From positions 1 through 7,514 of the forward strand of contig DATCVA010000357.1 in the NCBI GenBank assembly GCA_036567205.1: a DNA stretch of 7,514 nucleotides, given 5' to 3'. A model generated the notes under the pieces. The model was not told the origin of the DNA and ran no database searches. It saw only the letters and a list, made by a program, of their open reading frames with translations. The stretch comes from DATCVA01 sp036567205 (GTDB lineage: Bacteria > Pseudomonadota > Gammaproteobacteria > Burkholderiales > Burkholderiaceae_B). The stretch's first letter is position 1, and every line of letters starts with the position of its first letter. A program made the translations under genes and the position numbers. Below, one piece after another: positions 1 to 5,750 of this stretch.

Positions 1-1
1 T

Positions 2-235
2 GAACGCGGCGCGGGCGAAACCCTGGCCTGCGGCACCGGAGCCTGTGCTGCCGCCGTCGCGGGTATTCGCCGCGGCTTGCTCGAAAGCCCCGTGCTGGTC
101 CATACTCGCGGGGGGCCGTTAACCATTTCATACGACGATGCCGGGCTGCACATGAGCGGGCCGGCCGTCACCGTTTTTAACGGCCAGATCGACATCGACA
201 CCCTTACTGACACGCTTAACTTCAAGGATGCATAA
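2..235 (+). CDS. dapF: Diaminopimelate epimerase, C-terminal part (5' end outside window)
   Basis: DapF interconverts LL- and meso-diaminopimelate in the cytoplasm, the step that supplies meso-DAP for peptidoglycan and lysine. Only the last 77 codons are present. The fragment opens with ERGAGETLACGTGACAAA, the signature around the second catalytic cysteine of the family (the Cys of ACGTG, codon 29-31, equivalent to Cys217 in the well-studied Haemophilus enzyme). It then runs through a typical C-terminal beta region (RGGPLTISYD, MSGPAVTVFNGQID) to a TAA at 233-235. The first catalytic cysteine lies upstream of the window. The reading frame is open from base 2, so nothing suggests a broken gene. 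It is followed 4 bases later by the DUF484 gene, and the two are presumably cotranscribed with xerC, an order also known from gammaproteobacteria. Confidence 0.95.
   Translation, partial: ERGAGETLACGTGACAAAVAGIRRGLLESPVLVHTRGGPLTISYDDAGLHMSGPAVTVFNGQIDIDTLTDTLNFKDA
224..228 (+). promoter_or_regulatory. Ribosome binding site deciding the DUF484 start
   Basis: AAGGA sits inside the last codons of dapF. It touches the ATG at 228, so it cannot serve that start, but lies 11 bases before the ATG at 240. This spacing is a little long but usable, and favours 240 as the true start. Confidence 0.5.
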
Positions 236-239
236 CCCC

Positions 240-932
240 ATGAGCGACGCTAGCCTCTCTGCCGAAGACGTTGCCGGTTTTTTAAAAGACCACCCCGAGT
301 TCTTTCAAGAACACGCCGACGTATTCGCGAATCTTCGCGTCCCCCACCCTCACGAAACGCGCGCCATCTCGTTGGGCGAGCGTCAAATCATGACATTGCG
401 CGCCAAAACCAAGGACCTCGAATGGAAATTGTCAGGGCTGGTGCACAACGCGGCAGGCAACGAAAAAATCAGTAAAACGTTAACTGCCTGGTGCTGCCGT
501 ATGCTGGCCGAACCCGATCCGGAGCAAATTCCCGGGCATATCGTGCGCAGTTTGAGCGATCTGTTCGACCTGCCCACCATCGCCTTACGCCTGTGGGACT
601 TGCCCCAGCTTGTCGACAGCGAATTCACGCAAGACGTTAACGACAACATCAAGACCTATGCTCAGGCGCTGACCAAACCATACTGCGGCCCGCATCAAAA
701 CCAGGAGGTCGCCACATGGCTGGGCATGCCGCCCGCTTCCCTGGCTATCGTCGCACTGAAGGCGCCCCATTACGATGAACCCTTCGGTCTGCTGGTCCTG
801 GGCTCCGACGATGCCGAACGCTTCACCTGCGACATGGCCACCGACTTTCTGGAAATCATCAACCAGTTAGCCAGCGCCAGCCTGACTCGGCTGAACGGCA
901 ACCCCGATCACAGCGAGCCCAGCAGAGCTTAA
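240..932 (+). CDS. DUF484 family protein (GAF-like), function unknown
   Basis: This 230-residue protein matches the DUF484 pattern. The N-terminal helix region has the VAGFLKDHPEFFQEHADVF arrangement (residues 11-29), followed by LRVPHPHETRAISLGERQ (32-49) and a long helix with LRAKTKDLEWKL. The second half (about 75-225) looks like the GAF-like fold, ending with DMATDFLEIINQLASASLTRL. No catalytic residues, signal peptide or membrane segments are visible, so it is probably cytosolic. The upstream in-frame ATG at 228 overlaps dapF and has no spaced ribosome binding site, so the ATG at 240 is preferred. The gene lies between dapF and xerC with gaps of 4 and 13 bases, implying one transcript. 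The dapF-DUF484-xerC linkage is conserved, but the biochemical role of the family is not known to me, and I assign none. Confidence 0.88.
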   Translation: MSDASLSAEDVAGFLKDHPEFFQEHADVFANLRVPHPHETRAISLGERQIMTLRAKTKDLEWKLSGLVHNAAGNEKISKTLTAWCCRMLAEPDPEQIPGHIVRSLSDLFDLPTIALRLWDLPQLVDSEFTQDVNDNIKTYAQALTKPYCGPHQNQEVATWLGMPPASLAIVALKAPHYDEPFGLLVLGSDDAERFTCDMATDFLEIINQLASASLTRLNGNPDHSEPSRA

Positions 933-945
933 ATCAAGGATACAC

Positions 946-1905
946 ATGCACGCTTTGCCAGCGCCGATGGAGCAGTGGCTTGAACACCTGAAAGCCAATC
1001 GGCGTTATGCGGTGCATACGCTCGACGGATATCGGCAAGATTTGCATCATCTGAATCAACTCGAGCCCGGCACAGCGCTGGAAAAACTGACCGAAAGTCA
1101 TATTCGGCATGCGATCGCACGCTTGCACGGGCAGGGCCTAAAGCCGCGCAGCCTGGCGCGCGCACTGGCCGCATGGCGTGGCTTCTTTCAGTGGTGGGCG
1201 CCCAGCGCGGGAATGGATCACAATCCGGTTGCGGGCGTGCGGGCACCCAAAGCGCCGCGTAGTTTACCCAAGGCATTGTCGGTGGAACAGGCCCAAGTGC
1301 TGCTAGACCGCCCTGGCCTGCCGGAACCGAAAACCCCCATCGACTGCCGCGACCAAGCCATGTTTGAAGTGCTGTATTCCAGCGGTTTGCGCCTGGCCGA
1401 ACTGGTCAGCCTGGACTGGCGCTATACCCGCACAGACGGTTACGAGTCCAGCAGTTGGCTTCAGCTTAAAGAACTGGAAGCTACAGTGCGAGGAAAAGGT
1501 AATAAAACACGCAGTGTGCCTCTTGGGACCAAAGCCGTACGTGCCATTGAGCGCTGGCTTGATGTGCGCGACCAGTTAAAATCAAACACTCCGGGCAAAG
1601 CGGCCATAGACGCCTCGGCTGCCCTCTTCCTTGGAGCGCGAGGCAATCGAATCTCGCCGCGCGTCGTGCAATTGCAGCTTAATAAACTGGCTTCCCTTGT
1701 AGGCCTGCCCGTTCATGTGCACCCGCATAGTTTGCGCCACAGCTTTGCAAGCCACATGTTGCAATCGGCGCAAGACCTTCGCGCAGTACAGGAAATGCTG
1801 GGACACGCCAATATTTCCACCACGCAAATATATACGCGGCTGGATTTTCAGCATTTGGCCAAAGCCTATGACCAGGCTCATCCGCGCGCCAATCGCAAGC
1901 GCTAA
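946..1905 (+). CDS. xerC: Site-specific tyrosine recombinase XerC
   Basis: XerC works with XerD at the dif site to resolve chromosome dimers near division. The 319-residue product has the N-terminal SAM-like core-binding domain (about 8-95) and the C-terminal catalytic domain (about 110-310). All six active-site residues are visible: Arg149 (SSGLRLAEL), Lys184 (VRGKGNKTR), His261 and Arg264 (HPHSLRHSFASHML), His287 (LGHANISTTQ) and the nucleophile Tyr296 (IYTRLD). The Arg-to-Lys spacing is about 11 residues longer than in E. coli XerC, with an inserted TRTDGYESSSW-type segment; I recall similar insertions in betaproteobacterial XerC. The start at 946 has AAGGA at 936-940, 5 bases upstream. 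XerD is a close relative, but the dapF-DUF484 context supports XerC. Its stop codon overlaps the stop of convergent znuA. Confidence 0.95.
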   Translation: MHALPAPMEQWLEHLKANRRYAVHTLDGYRQDLHHLNQLEPGTALEKLTESHIRHAIARLHGQGLKPRSLARALAAWRGFFQWWAPSAGMDHNPVAGVRAPKAPRSLPKALSVEQAQVLLDRPGLPEPKTPIDCRDQAMFEVLYSSGLRLAELVSLDWRYTRTDGYESSSWLQLKELEATVRGKGNKTRSVPLGTKAVRAIERWLDVRDQLKSNTPGKAAIDASAALFLGARGNRISPRVVQLQLNKLASLVGLPVHVHPHSLRHSFASHMLQSAQDLRAVQEMLGHANISTTQIYTRLDFQHLAKAYDQAHPRANRKR

Positions 1906-2918
1906 TTGGCTTTAGTTTCCGCCTTTTCCTTTACATCAGGCTGCAGCGCGTAAATCAGCCGGCCGGCATTCCAGGTGAACATGCCCAGATACGTTCCCGC
2001 TGGCTCATCGGACTTGGCCAACGCGTCCGAATATAACGTTCCACCCACCTTTACCCGGGTTTCTGTACCGATTTGCCGAATCAACTTCTGGTTGGTTATG
2101 CTTTCAACAAAAACAGCCGGCACCTTTTCCCGCTTGATCTGGTCAATAATGGCGGCCACTTCTTTGGCCGATGGTTCGGCATCGCTGGAAAACCCGGCCA
2201 CCGAAATAAACTGAACGCCATAGGCTTGCTGAAAATAGCCGAATGAATCGTGCGATGTCACGACTTTACGGCGCGCCTCGGGAATTGCCTTCAGTGCCTG
2301 TTTTATTTCCGTATCCAGTTTTTTCATGGACGCAATATATAACTGGGCTCGGCCTTGATAATCCTTGGCATGAGCCGGGTCGGCCCGGGATAAGCCATCG
2401 GCGATATTCCTGGCGTAAACCATGCCGTTTTCAAGGCTTTGCCAGGCATGCGGATCGATATCGCCAGCATGACCATGACCGTCATGAGCAGAGCCGTTAT
2501 TGCTTAAATGCCGTGTCCGTACCCCTTTGGAAGCAACAATCTCCGTCCCTGCGAACCCTGACGACTTTACCAATCGCGGCAACCATTCCTCGAAACCAAG
2601 ACCGTTAACCACCAGAACCTTCGCCTGAGCCAATGCTTTGGCATCTTTGGGCGTGGGCTCGAACGAATGTGCATCAGCGCCCGCCCCTACGATAGTGGTC
2701 AGCTGAATATACTCGCCGCCGATCTCGCGCGCCATGTCCCCCAGAATCGAGAAACTGGCCACCACCTTGATTGGAGTATTTTGCGCAGCTGGGGCCTTTT
2801 GCGCAAAACCAGTCACTGGAATCGCCATGGCCAGTACCGCGCCTGCAGCCACGCTTGCGGCTTTGGCAAACGCGAAGCGTGCCTTAGTAGCGCGGCCCCG
2901 CAAAAATTCTTTAAACAT
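1902..2918 (-). CDS. znuA: Zinc ABC transporter, periplasmic substrate-binding protein
   Basis: ZnuA captures Zn2+ in the periplasm and delivers it to the ZnuB permease. The 338-residue precursor has a basic N-terminus and hydrophobic stretch (about 15-38) with a likely signal peptidase I site after GFA (Ala39); no lipobox is seen. The mature part is a cluster A-I/class C metal-binding protein. Expected ligands are His84 (DAHSFEPTP), His157 (DPHAWQS), His223 (TSHDSFGYF) and Asp298 (YSDAL). Three His plus one acidic residue is typical of zinc rather than manganese binders. A short His-rich loop, HDGHGH (145-150), precedes the second ligand, as in ZnuA proteins, though shorter than in enterobacteria. 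The start ATG is preceded by GGGGA about 6 bases upstream. The gene lies downstream of znuB across a 218-base gap on the same strand. Confidence 0.93.
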   Translation of the reverse strand: MFKEFLRGRATKARFAFAKAASVAAGAVLAMAIPVTGFAQKAPAAQNTPIKVVASFSILGDMAREIGGEYIQLTTIVGAGADAHSFEPTPKDAKALAQAKVLVVNGLGFEEWLPRLVKSSGFAGTEIVASKGVRTRHLSNNGSAHDGHGHAGDIDPHAWQSLENGMVYARNIADGLSRADPAHAKDYQGRAQLYIASMKKLDTEIKQALKAIPEARRKVVTSHDSFGYFQQAYGVQFISVAGFSSDAEPSAKEVAAIIDQIKREKVPAVFVESITNQKLIRQIGTETRVKVGGTLYSDALAKSDEPAGTYLGMFTWNAGRLIYALQPDVKEKAETKAN

Positions 2919-3034
2919 GGAAAATCCCCGAGAGTTGAACGCGCACTAAATTATCGAAAAAATCCATAAACCATTACCATCATAGAAACATTTGTATCCA
3001 GGTTTTGCAATCGTGCATTTGCCGGAGAGCGAAC

Positions 3035-3061
3035 ATTATCCACCTCTATAACTATCGTAAA
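3035..3061 (-). promoter_or_regulatory. Weak candidate promoter for znuA
   Basis: On the minus strand TTTACG (3056-3061) is followed after 15 bases by GATAAT (3035-3040), about 117 bases before the znuA start. The -10 match is good (5 of 6), but the spacing is short and the -35 is imperfect. A TAGTTATAG stretch inside the spacer resembles half of the Zur palindrome at 4927-4944, but no second arm is present. This is a weak motif call. Confidence 0.22.
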
Positions 3062-3136
3062 CCCGCCGGCTGGCTTGCCGTACAGATGTACTATCTACGC
3101 TAGCCCTCGCATCCATACCTGGATTTGGAAATGGAA

Positions 3137-4024
3137 TTACATTTGCGACAAGTGCTGATGTCGCGCCCGGGCCTGACGGGCGACTTGTAACAGCCCCCCA
3201 TGGGGCCCAAAAAACACCGACATAAAATACACCAGGCCCGCCGACAGAATGATCGCGGGTGAAGCCGGCACATTGGCATGATACGAAAACAGCAGGCCGA
3301 AATACGAAGAAGCCGTGCCGATCGCGCCCGACAATATCATTTGCCGTCCTACCGAACGGGCCCAAAAACGAGCCGCAGTGGCAGGAAGCATCATGATCCC
3401 CACCACCATCAATGTACCCAAAACCTGGAAACCGGCCACCAGAGTCATAACCAGCAACACCAGAAAAACCATATGGCTAAACGAACCGGCGCCGCGCTCA
3501 GCGCGTAAAAACCCCGGGTCCAGACATTCGACTACCAGAGGCCGGAAAATAAGGGCCATGACGATCAGCGTAATACTGGACGTAATCGTCACCAGCAATA
3601 ACGCCCGGTCGTCCAGCCCCAAAACCGTCCCGAATAAAACATGTATCAGATCCATATTGGAACCGCGCAGCGACACCAGCAAAACGCCCAGGCCCAGTGA
3701 GATCAAGTAAAACGACGCAAAACTGGCATCTTCGCGTAAAGGCGTAAGCCGTGCAACCGCGCCGGCCAGCAACGCAACCACCAGCCCCGTGATCATGCCG
3801 CCAATAGTCATGGCGCTTAATGACAAGCCGGCAGTCAAAAAGCCAACGGCCACTCCCGGCAAGATGGCATGAGCCATGGCATCCCCCATAAGGCTCATGC
3901 GGCGCAACACCAGAAAAACGCCTAAAGGACCAGCCGCGAACGCCAGCGCAAATGAACCGGCCATCGCTCGCCCCAAAAACCTGTAATCGATGAACGGCGC
4001 AATCAGCCAATCAAAAAGCCACAT
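3137..4024 (-). CDS. znuB: Zinc ABC transporter, membrane permease
   Basis: ZnuB forms the inner-membrane channel of the ZnuABC zinc importer. The 295-residue product belongs to the ABC-3 permease family: several hydrophobic segments (for example about 21-40, 55-95, 105-121, 146-166, 188-206, 208-223 and 258-278), the early motif SLMGDAMAHAILPGVAVGF (44-62) and the late motif GTLMVVGIMMLPATAARFWA (213-232). An in-frame ATG exists at 4045, but the start at 4024 is preferred. It gives the normal N-terminus MWLFDWLIAPF, and its ATG overlaps the znuC stop in TGATG, a classic translational-coupling arrangement, with GGAG about 10 bases upstream. The C-terminal tail is short and basic/His-containing (RQARARHQHLSQM). 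The alternative reading as a Mn/Fe permease of the same family is less likely given zur next door. Confidence 0.93.
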   Translation of the reverse strand: MWLFDWLIAPFIDYRFLGRAMAGSFALAFAAGPLGVFLVLRRMSLMGDAMAHAILPGVAVGFLTAGLSLSAMTIGGMITGLVVALLAGAVARLTPLREDASFASFYLISLGLGVLLVSLRGSNMDLIHVLFGTVLGLDDRALLLVTITSSITLIVMALIFRPLVVECLDPGFLRAERGAGSFSHMVFLVLLVMTLVAGFQVLGTLMVVGIMMLPATAARFWARSVGRQMILSGAIGTASSYFGLLFSYHANVPASPAIILSAGLVYFMSVFFGPHGGLLQVARQARARHQHLSQM

Positions 4025-4740
4025 CACAGGTAGTCTCCAGCGCACAAATGACGCGCCAAGTGCAGGTTTTCAGGCGTCAAGACCGAGGGTGTCGACCCCC
4101 ATGCCACCGCCTGACCCGCCATCAGCAACGCTTGCGGAAATGAGCTTCGCACCATGTCCAGATCATGTAAAACCGCGATAACCGTACGCCCCTCTGTGTT
4201 CCAGTCATGCAGCAAGGCCATCAGATCTTCAGTAGTGTGGCGATCTACAGCGGCAAAAGGTTCGTCCAGCAACAATGTTTTTGCGTCATGCAGCAATAAA
4301 CGGGCAAACAACGCACGCTGCAGCTGCCCGCCCGACAAGGTGCCAATAATGCGGGCGCCAAAATCAGCCAGCCCTACAATTTCCAGTGCGTGCCATACGC
4401 GCTCGTGTTCCTGCGCATCGAACCGCCCCCATGCCCCCACCCGACGCCAGGCGCCCATGGCAACCAGATCGTAAACGCTAATGGGAAAACTGCGATCCAG
4501 TTCACCTACTTGCGGCAGGCAGGCCATCTCGCTTCGAGCATCGCCCGCCAGCCTGATATGTCCGCGTACGGGGCTTAATACACCCATAATACCTTTGACC
4601 AGTGTCGACTTGCCTGCGCCGTTAGGGCCGACGATGGCCGTTAACGAGCCCCGGTCGAAAACACCCGTGACGTCACGCACCGCAATGCGGTCACGCCACC
4701 CCAAGGACACCTGATCCAGCTCGATTACGGCGTTTGTCAT
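4024..4740 (-). CDS. znuC: Zinc ABC transporter, ATP-binding protein
   Basis: ZnuC is the cytoplasmic ATPase that drives zinc import through ZnuB. The 238-residue protein shows every ABC ATPase motif: Walker A GPNGAGKST (38-46), Q-loop Gln77 (CLPQ), signature LSGGQ (135-139), Walker B LLLDEP (156-161), D-loop Asp166 and switch His192 (VLHDLD). It lacks the long C-terminal extension of some enterobacterial ZnuC proteins. AGGA lies 8 bases before the ATG and overlaps the stop codon (TAG) of a 48-codon ORF upstream, so the two may be translationally coupled. It overlaps znuB by one base. Zinc specificity is inferred from the neighbouring zur gene, the Zur-like palindrome upstream and the ligand set of the linked ZnuA; the ATPase sequence alone would not distinguish zinc from manganese. 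Confidence 0.93.
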   Translation of the reverse strand: MTNAVIELDQVSLGWRDRIAVRDVTGVFDRGSLTAIVGPNGAGKSTLVKGIMGVLSPVRGHIRLAGDARSEMACLPQVGELDRSFPISVYDLVAMGAWRRVGAWGRFDAQEHERVWHALEIVGLADFGARIIGTLSGGQLQRALFARLLLHDAKTLLLDEPFAAVDRHTTEDLMALLHDWNTEGRTVIAVLHDLDMVRSSFPQALLMAGQAVAWGSTPSVLTPENLHLARHLCAGDYL

Positions 4741-4750
4741 TATTTATGTC

Positions 4751-4897
4751 CTACCACCAGCCCATCGCCCAACCGGTTAATCCCCATAGAAAAGCCACGG
4801 CGATCAGCACGCGGGCCATGCGCCGAAAACACGAAGACAATAAGGCCGAGCCATGATAATCACGCGGGCCCCGAGAAGGGAAAGTAGGAAAAGACAT
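4751..4897 (-). CDS. Candidate 48-residue membrane-type small protein upstream of znuC
   Basis: A short ORF begins 30 bases downstream of the Zur-like palindrome and ends 10 bases before znuC. The product starts MSFPTFPSRGPRDYHG, has a basic patch (CFRRMAR, 23-29), and ends in a hydrophobic, Trp-rich segment (ARVLIAVAFLWGLTGW then AMGWW, residues 28-48) that could be one membrane helix with the N-terminus inside. Its TAG stop forms part of the znuC Shine-Dalgarno sequence (TAGGA), as expected for translational coupling. Against it: no clear ribosome binding site before the ATG at 4897, and third positions are GC-poor in the first half. GC-rich third positions begin near the internal ATG at 4819, so a 22-residue version is possible. 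I do not recognise a family. If real, it would be produced with ZnuCB under zinc limitation. Confidence 0.4.
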   Translation of the reverse strand: MSFPTFPSRGPRDYHGSALLSSCFRRMARVLIAVAFLWGLTGWAMGWW

Positions 4898-4914
4898 GAA
4901 ATAATAAGAGTTTA

Positions 4915-4955
4915 TTGTGCGCAGCCGTTATGTTATAACATAACTGAACCGTCCA
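4915..4955. promoter_or_regulatory. Candidate divergent znu / zur promoters
   Basis: Two back-to-back promoter-like arrangements use the arms of the Zur-like palindrome as -10 elements. Toward znuCB (minus) TGGACG (4950-4955) is separated by 17 bases from CATAAC (4927-4932). Toward zur (plus) TTGTGC (4915-4920) is separated by 18 bases from CATAAC (4939-4944). Each element matches the sigma-70 consensus only partly. The layout would let one bound Zur dimer pair block both directions. Confidence 0.35.
4927..4944. promoter_or_regulatory. Zur operator (Zur box), perfect 18-base palindrome
   Basis: GTTATGTTATAACATAAC equals its own reverse complement over all 18 bases. The core ATGTTATAACAT resembles the known proteobacterial Zur motif (ATGTTATA-N-TATAACAT type, here with a shortened centre). 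It lies between divergent znuC and zur, overlaps candidate -10 elements on both strands, and is the only such palindrome noticed in the window. Assignment to Zur rather than another Fur-family regulator rests on this position and on the identity of the neighbouring genes. Confidence 0.82.
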
Positions 4956-5060
4956 TAAAGCGCGGTCGATATTTTTTGCGTATTACTTTTGAGATATCCT
5001 TTGGTATCACTTAAAGGCAGCGCCCAAACAGCCCTTTTTTGCGACTCCACTCAAGCCGTT

Positions 5061-5546
5061 ATGCCAGCAAAACATTCGCCACCACTCGCCTCGATTGCTA
5101 CACAATTGAACACCGCCGAATTACTGTGTACGCAACGCGGCAAACGCTTAACCCCCATTCGTCGCAAAGTGCTCGAAATTTTGCTTCAACAGCAACGCAG
5201 CATTAAAGCCTACGAGCTACTGGATGAAATCCGGCGAGTACAACCCGGCGCGGCTCCGCCCACGGTGTATCGCGCCCTGGACTTCCTGGTCGAGGAAGGC
5301 CTTATTCATCGTCTGGATGCCATCAATGCCTGGACAGCTTGCCTGGACGCCGGCGGCGAGCCTCACGATTTACTGGTGATTTGTACAGAGTGCGGCGCAG
5401 TAGCTGAATTTAGCGATCCGTTGCTAAGCCGCCAACTGGCCGAAAAGGTAGCCGGCGCCGGATTTATATTGGCCAACCACGAAACTGAATTGCGTGCGCT
5501 ATGCGCAAAGTGCCATGTTCAGGCTGGACATGGCCATTCGCACTAG
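5061..5546 (+). CDS. zur: Zinc uptake regulator, Fur family
   Basis: Zur represses zinc-uptake genes when loaded with zinc. The 161-residue product has the N-terminal winged helix (about 15-85; recognition-helix region PPTVYRALDFLVEEGLIHRL) and a C-terminal dimerisation/metal domain. Structural-site cysteines are present as two CxxC pairs, Cys108/Cys111 and Cys148/Cys151. Residues aligning with the E. coli Zur sensing site are also all present: His83, Cys94, His102 and Glu116. This Cys94 and the NAWTACLD context argue for Zur over Fur. The tail ends HGHGHSH. An in-frame TTG at 4989 would add 24 residues that do not look Fur-like, so the ATG at 5061 is chosen although its ribosome binding site is weak. 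It is divergent from znuCB across a Zur-like palindrome and is probably autoregulated. Confidence 0.92.
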   Translation: MPAKHSPPLASIATQLNTAELLCTQRGKRLTPIRRKVLEILLQQQRSIKAYELLDEIRRVQPGAAPPTVYRALDFLVEEGLIHRLDAINAWTACLDAGGEPHDLLVICTECGAVAEFSDPLLSRQLAEKVAGAGFILANHETELRALCAKCHVQAGHGHSH

Positions 5547-5627
5547 GCCGAAAACCCGCCAAATGGCCCGGAAATACCCCGGTACTGTGTCAAATTTCCC
5601 TTAAAATACAATGCCTAACGCAAAAAT

Positions 5628-5656
5628 TTGCTCTTATGCGTGTGCTGTGCTGTAAT
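5628..5656 (+). promoter_or_regulatory. Candidate promoter for the COG0523 GTPase gene
   Basis: In the 204-base gap after zur, TTGCTC (5628-5633) is followed after 17 bases by TGTAAT (5651-5656), preceded by TG and one base as in extended -10 promoters. The start codon lies about 95 bases downstream. The -35 is weak. No Zur-like palindrome and no convincing zur terminator were found in this gap, so readthrough from zur is equally possible. Confidence 0.35.
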
Positions 5657-5750
5657 CGCATGTTGATTTTTTTTGCGCGGTACGGAATAAAATGGTAGCC
5701 GCTCTAGCAAGCGCCTTGCATTTTTCTTGCCGCGTTACGCGAGCTTTACG

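Noticed and set aside
2243..2608. Plus-strand open frame of 121 codons within znuA
   Set aside because: It is antisense to znuA, with no recognisable domain and no plausible promoter or ribosome binding site.
3079..3090. GTACAGATGTAC palindrome-like site downstream of znuB
   Set aside because: The arms are only 5 bases with a mismatched centre, it does not resemble the Zur box, and no promoter is placed to be controlled by it.
3315..3710. Plus-strand open frame of 131 codons within znuB
   Set aside because: Its composition is shadow-like (Arg, Thr, Ser, Pro rich) and it lies wholly antisense to a clear ABC-3 permease.
4992..5020. Overlapping small inverted repeats (GATATCC/GGTATC and CCTTT/AAAGG) in the zur leader
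   Set aside because: Arms are 5-7 bases with a bulge or a long loop and can occur by chance; they match no known riboswitch or operator.
4989..5060. Upstream extension of zur from a TTG codon
   Set aside because: The 24 extra residues do not resemble a Fur-family N-terminus, and no ribosome binding site precedes the TTG. The ATG at 5061 gives a normal family length.
5532..5568. GGCCATT/AATGGCC inverted repeat at the end of zur as a terminator
   Set aside because: The 7-base arms are 23 bases apart and are not followed by a T tract.
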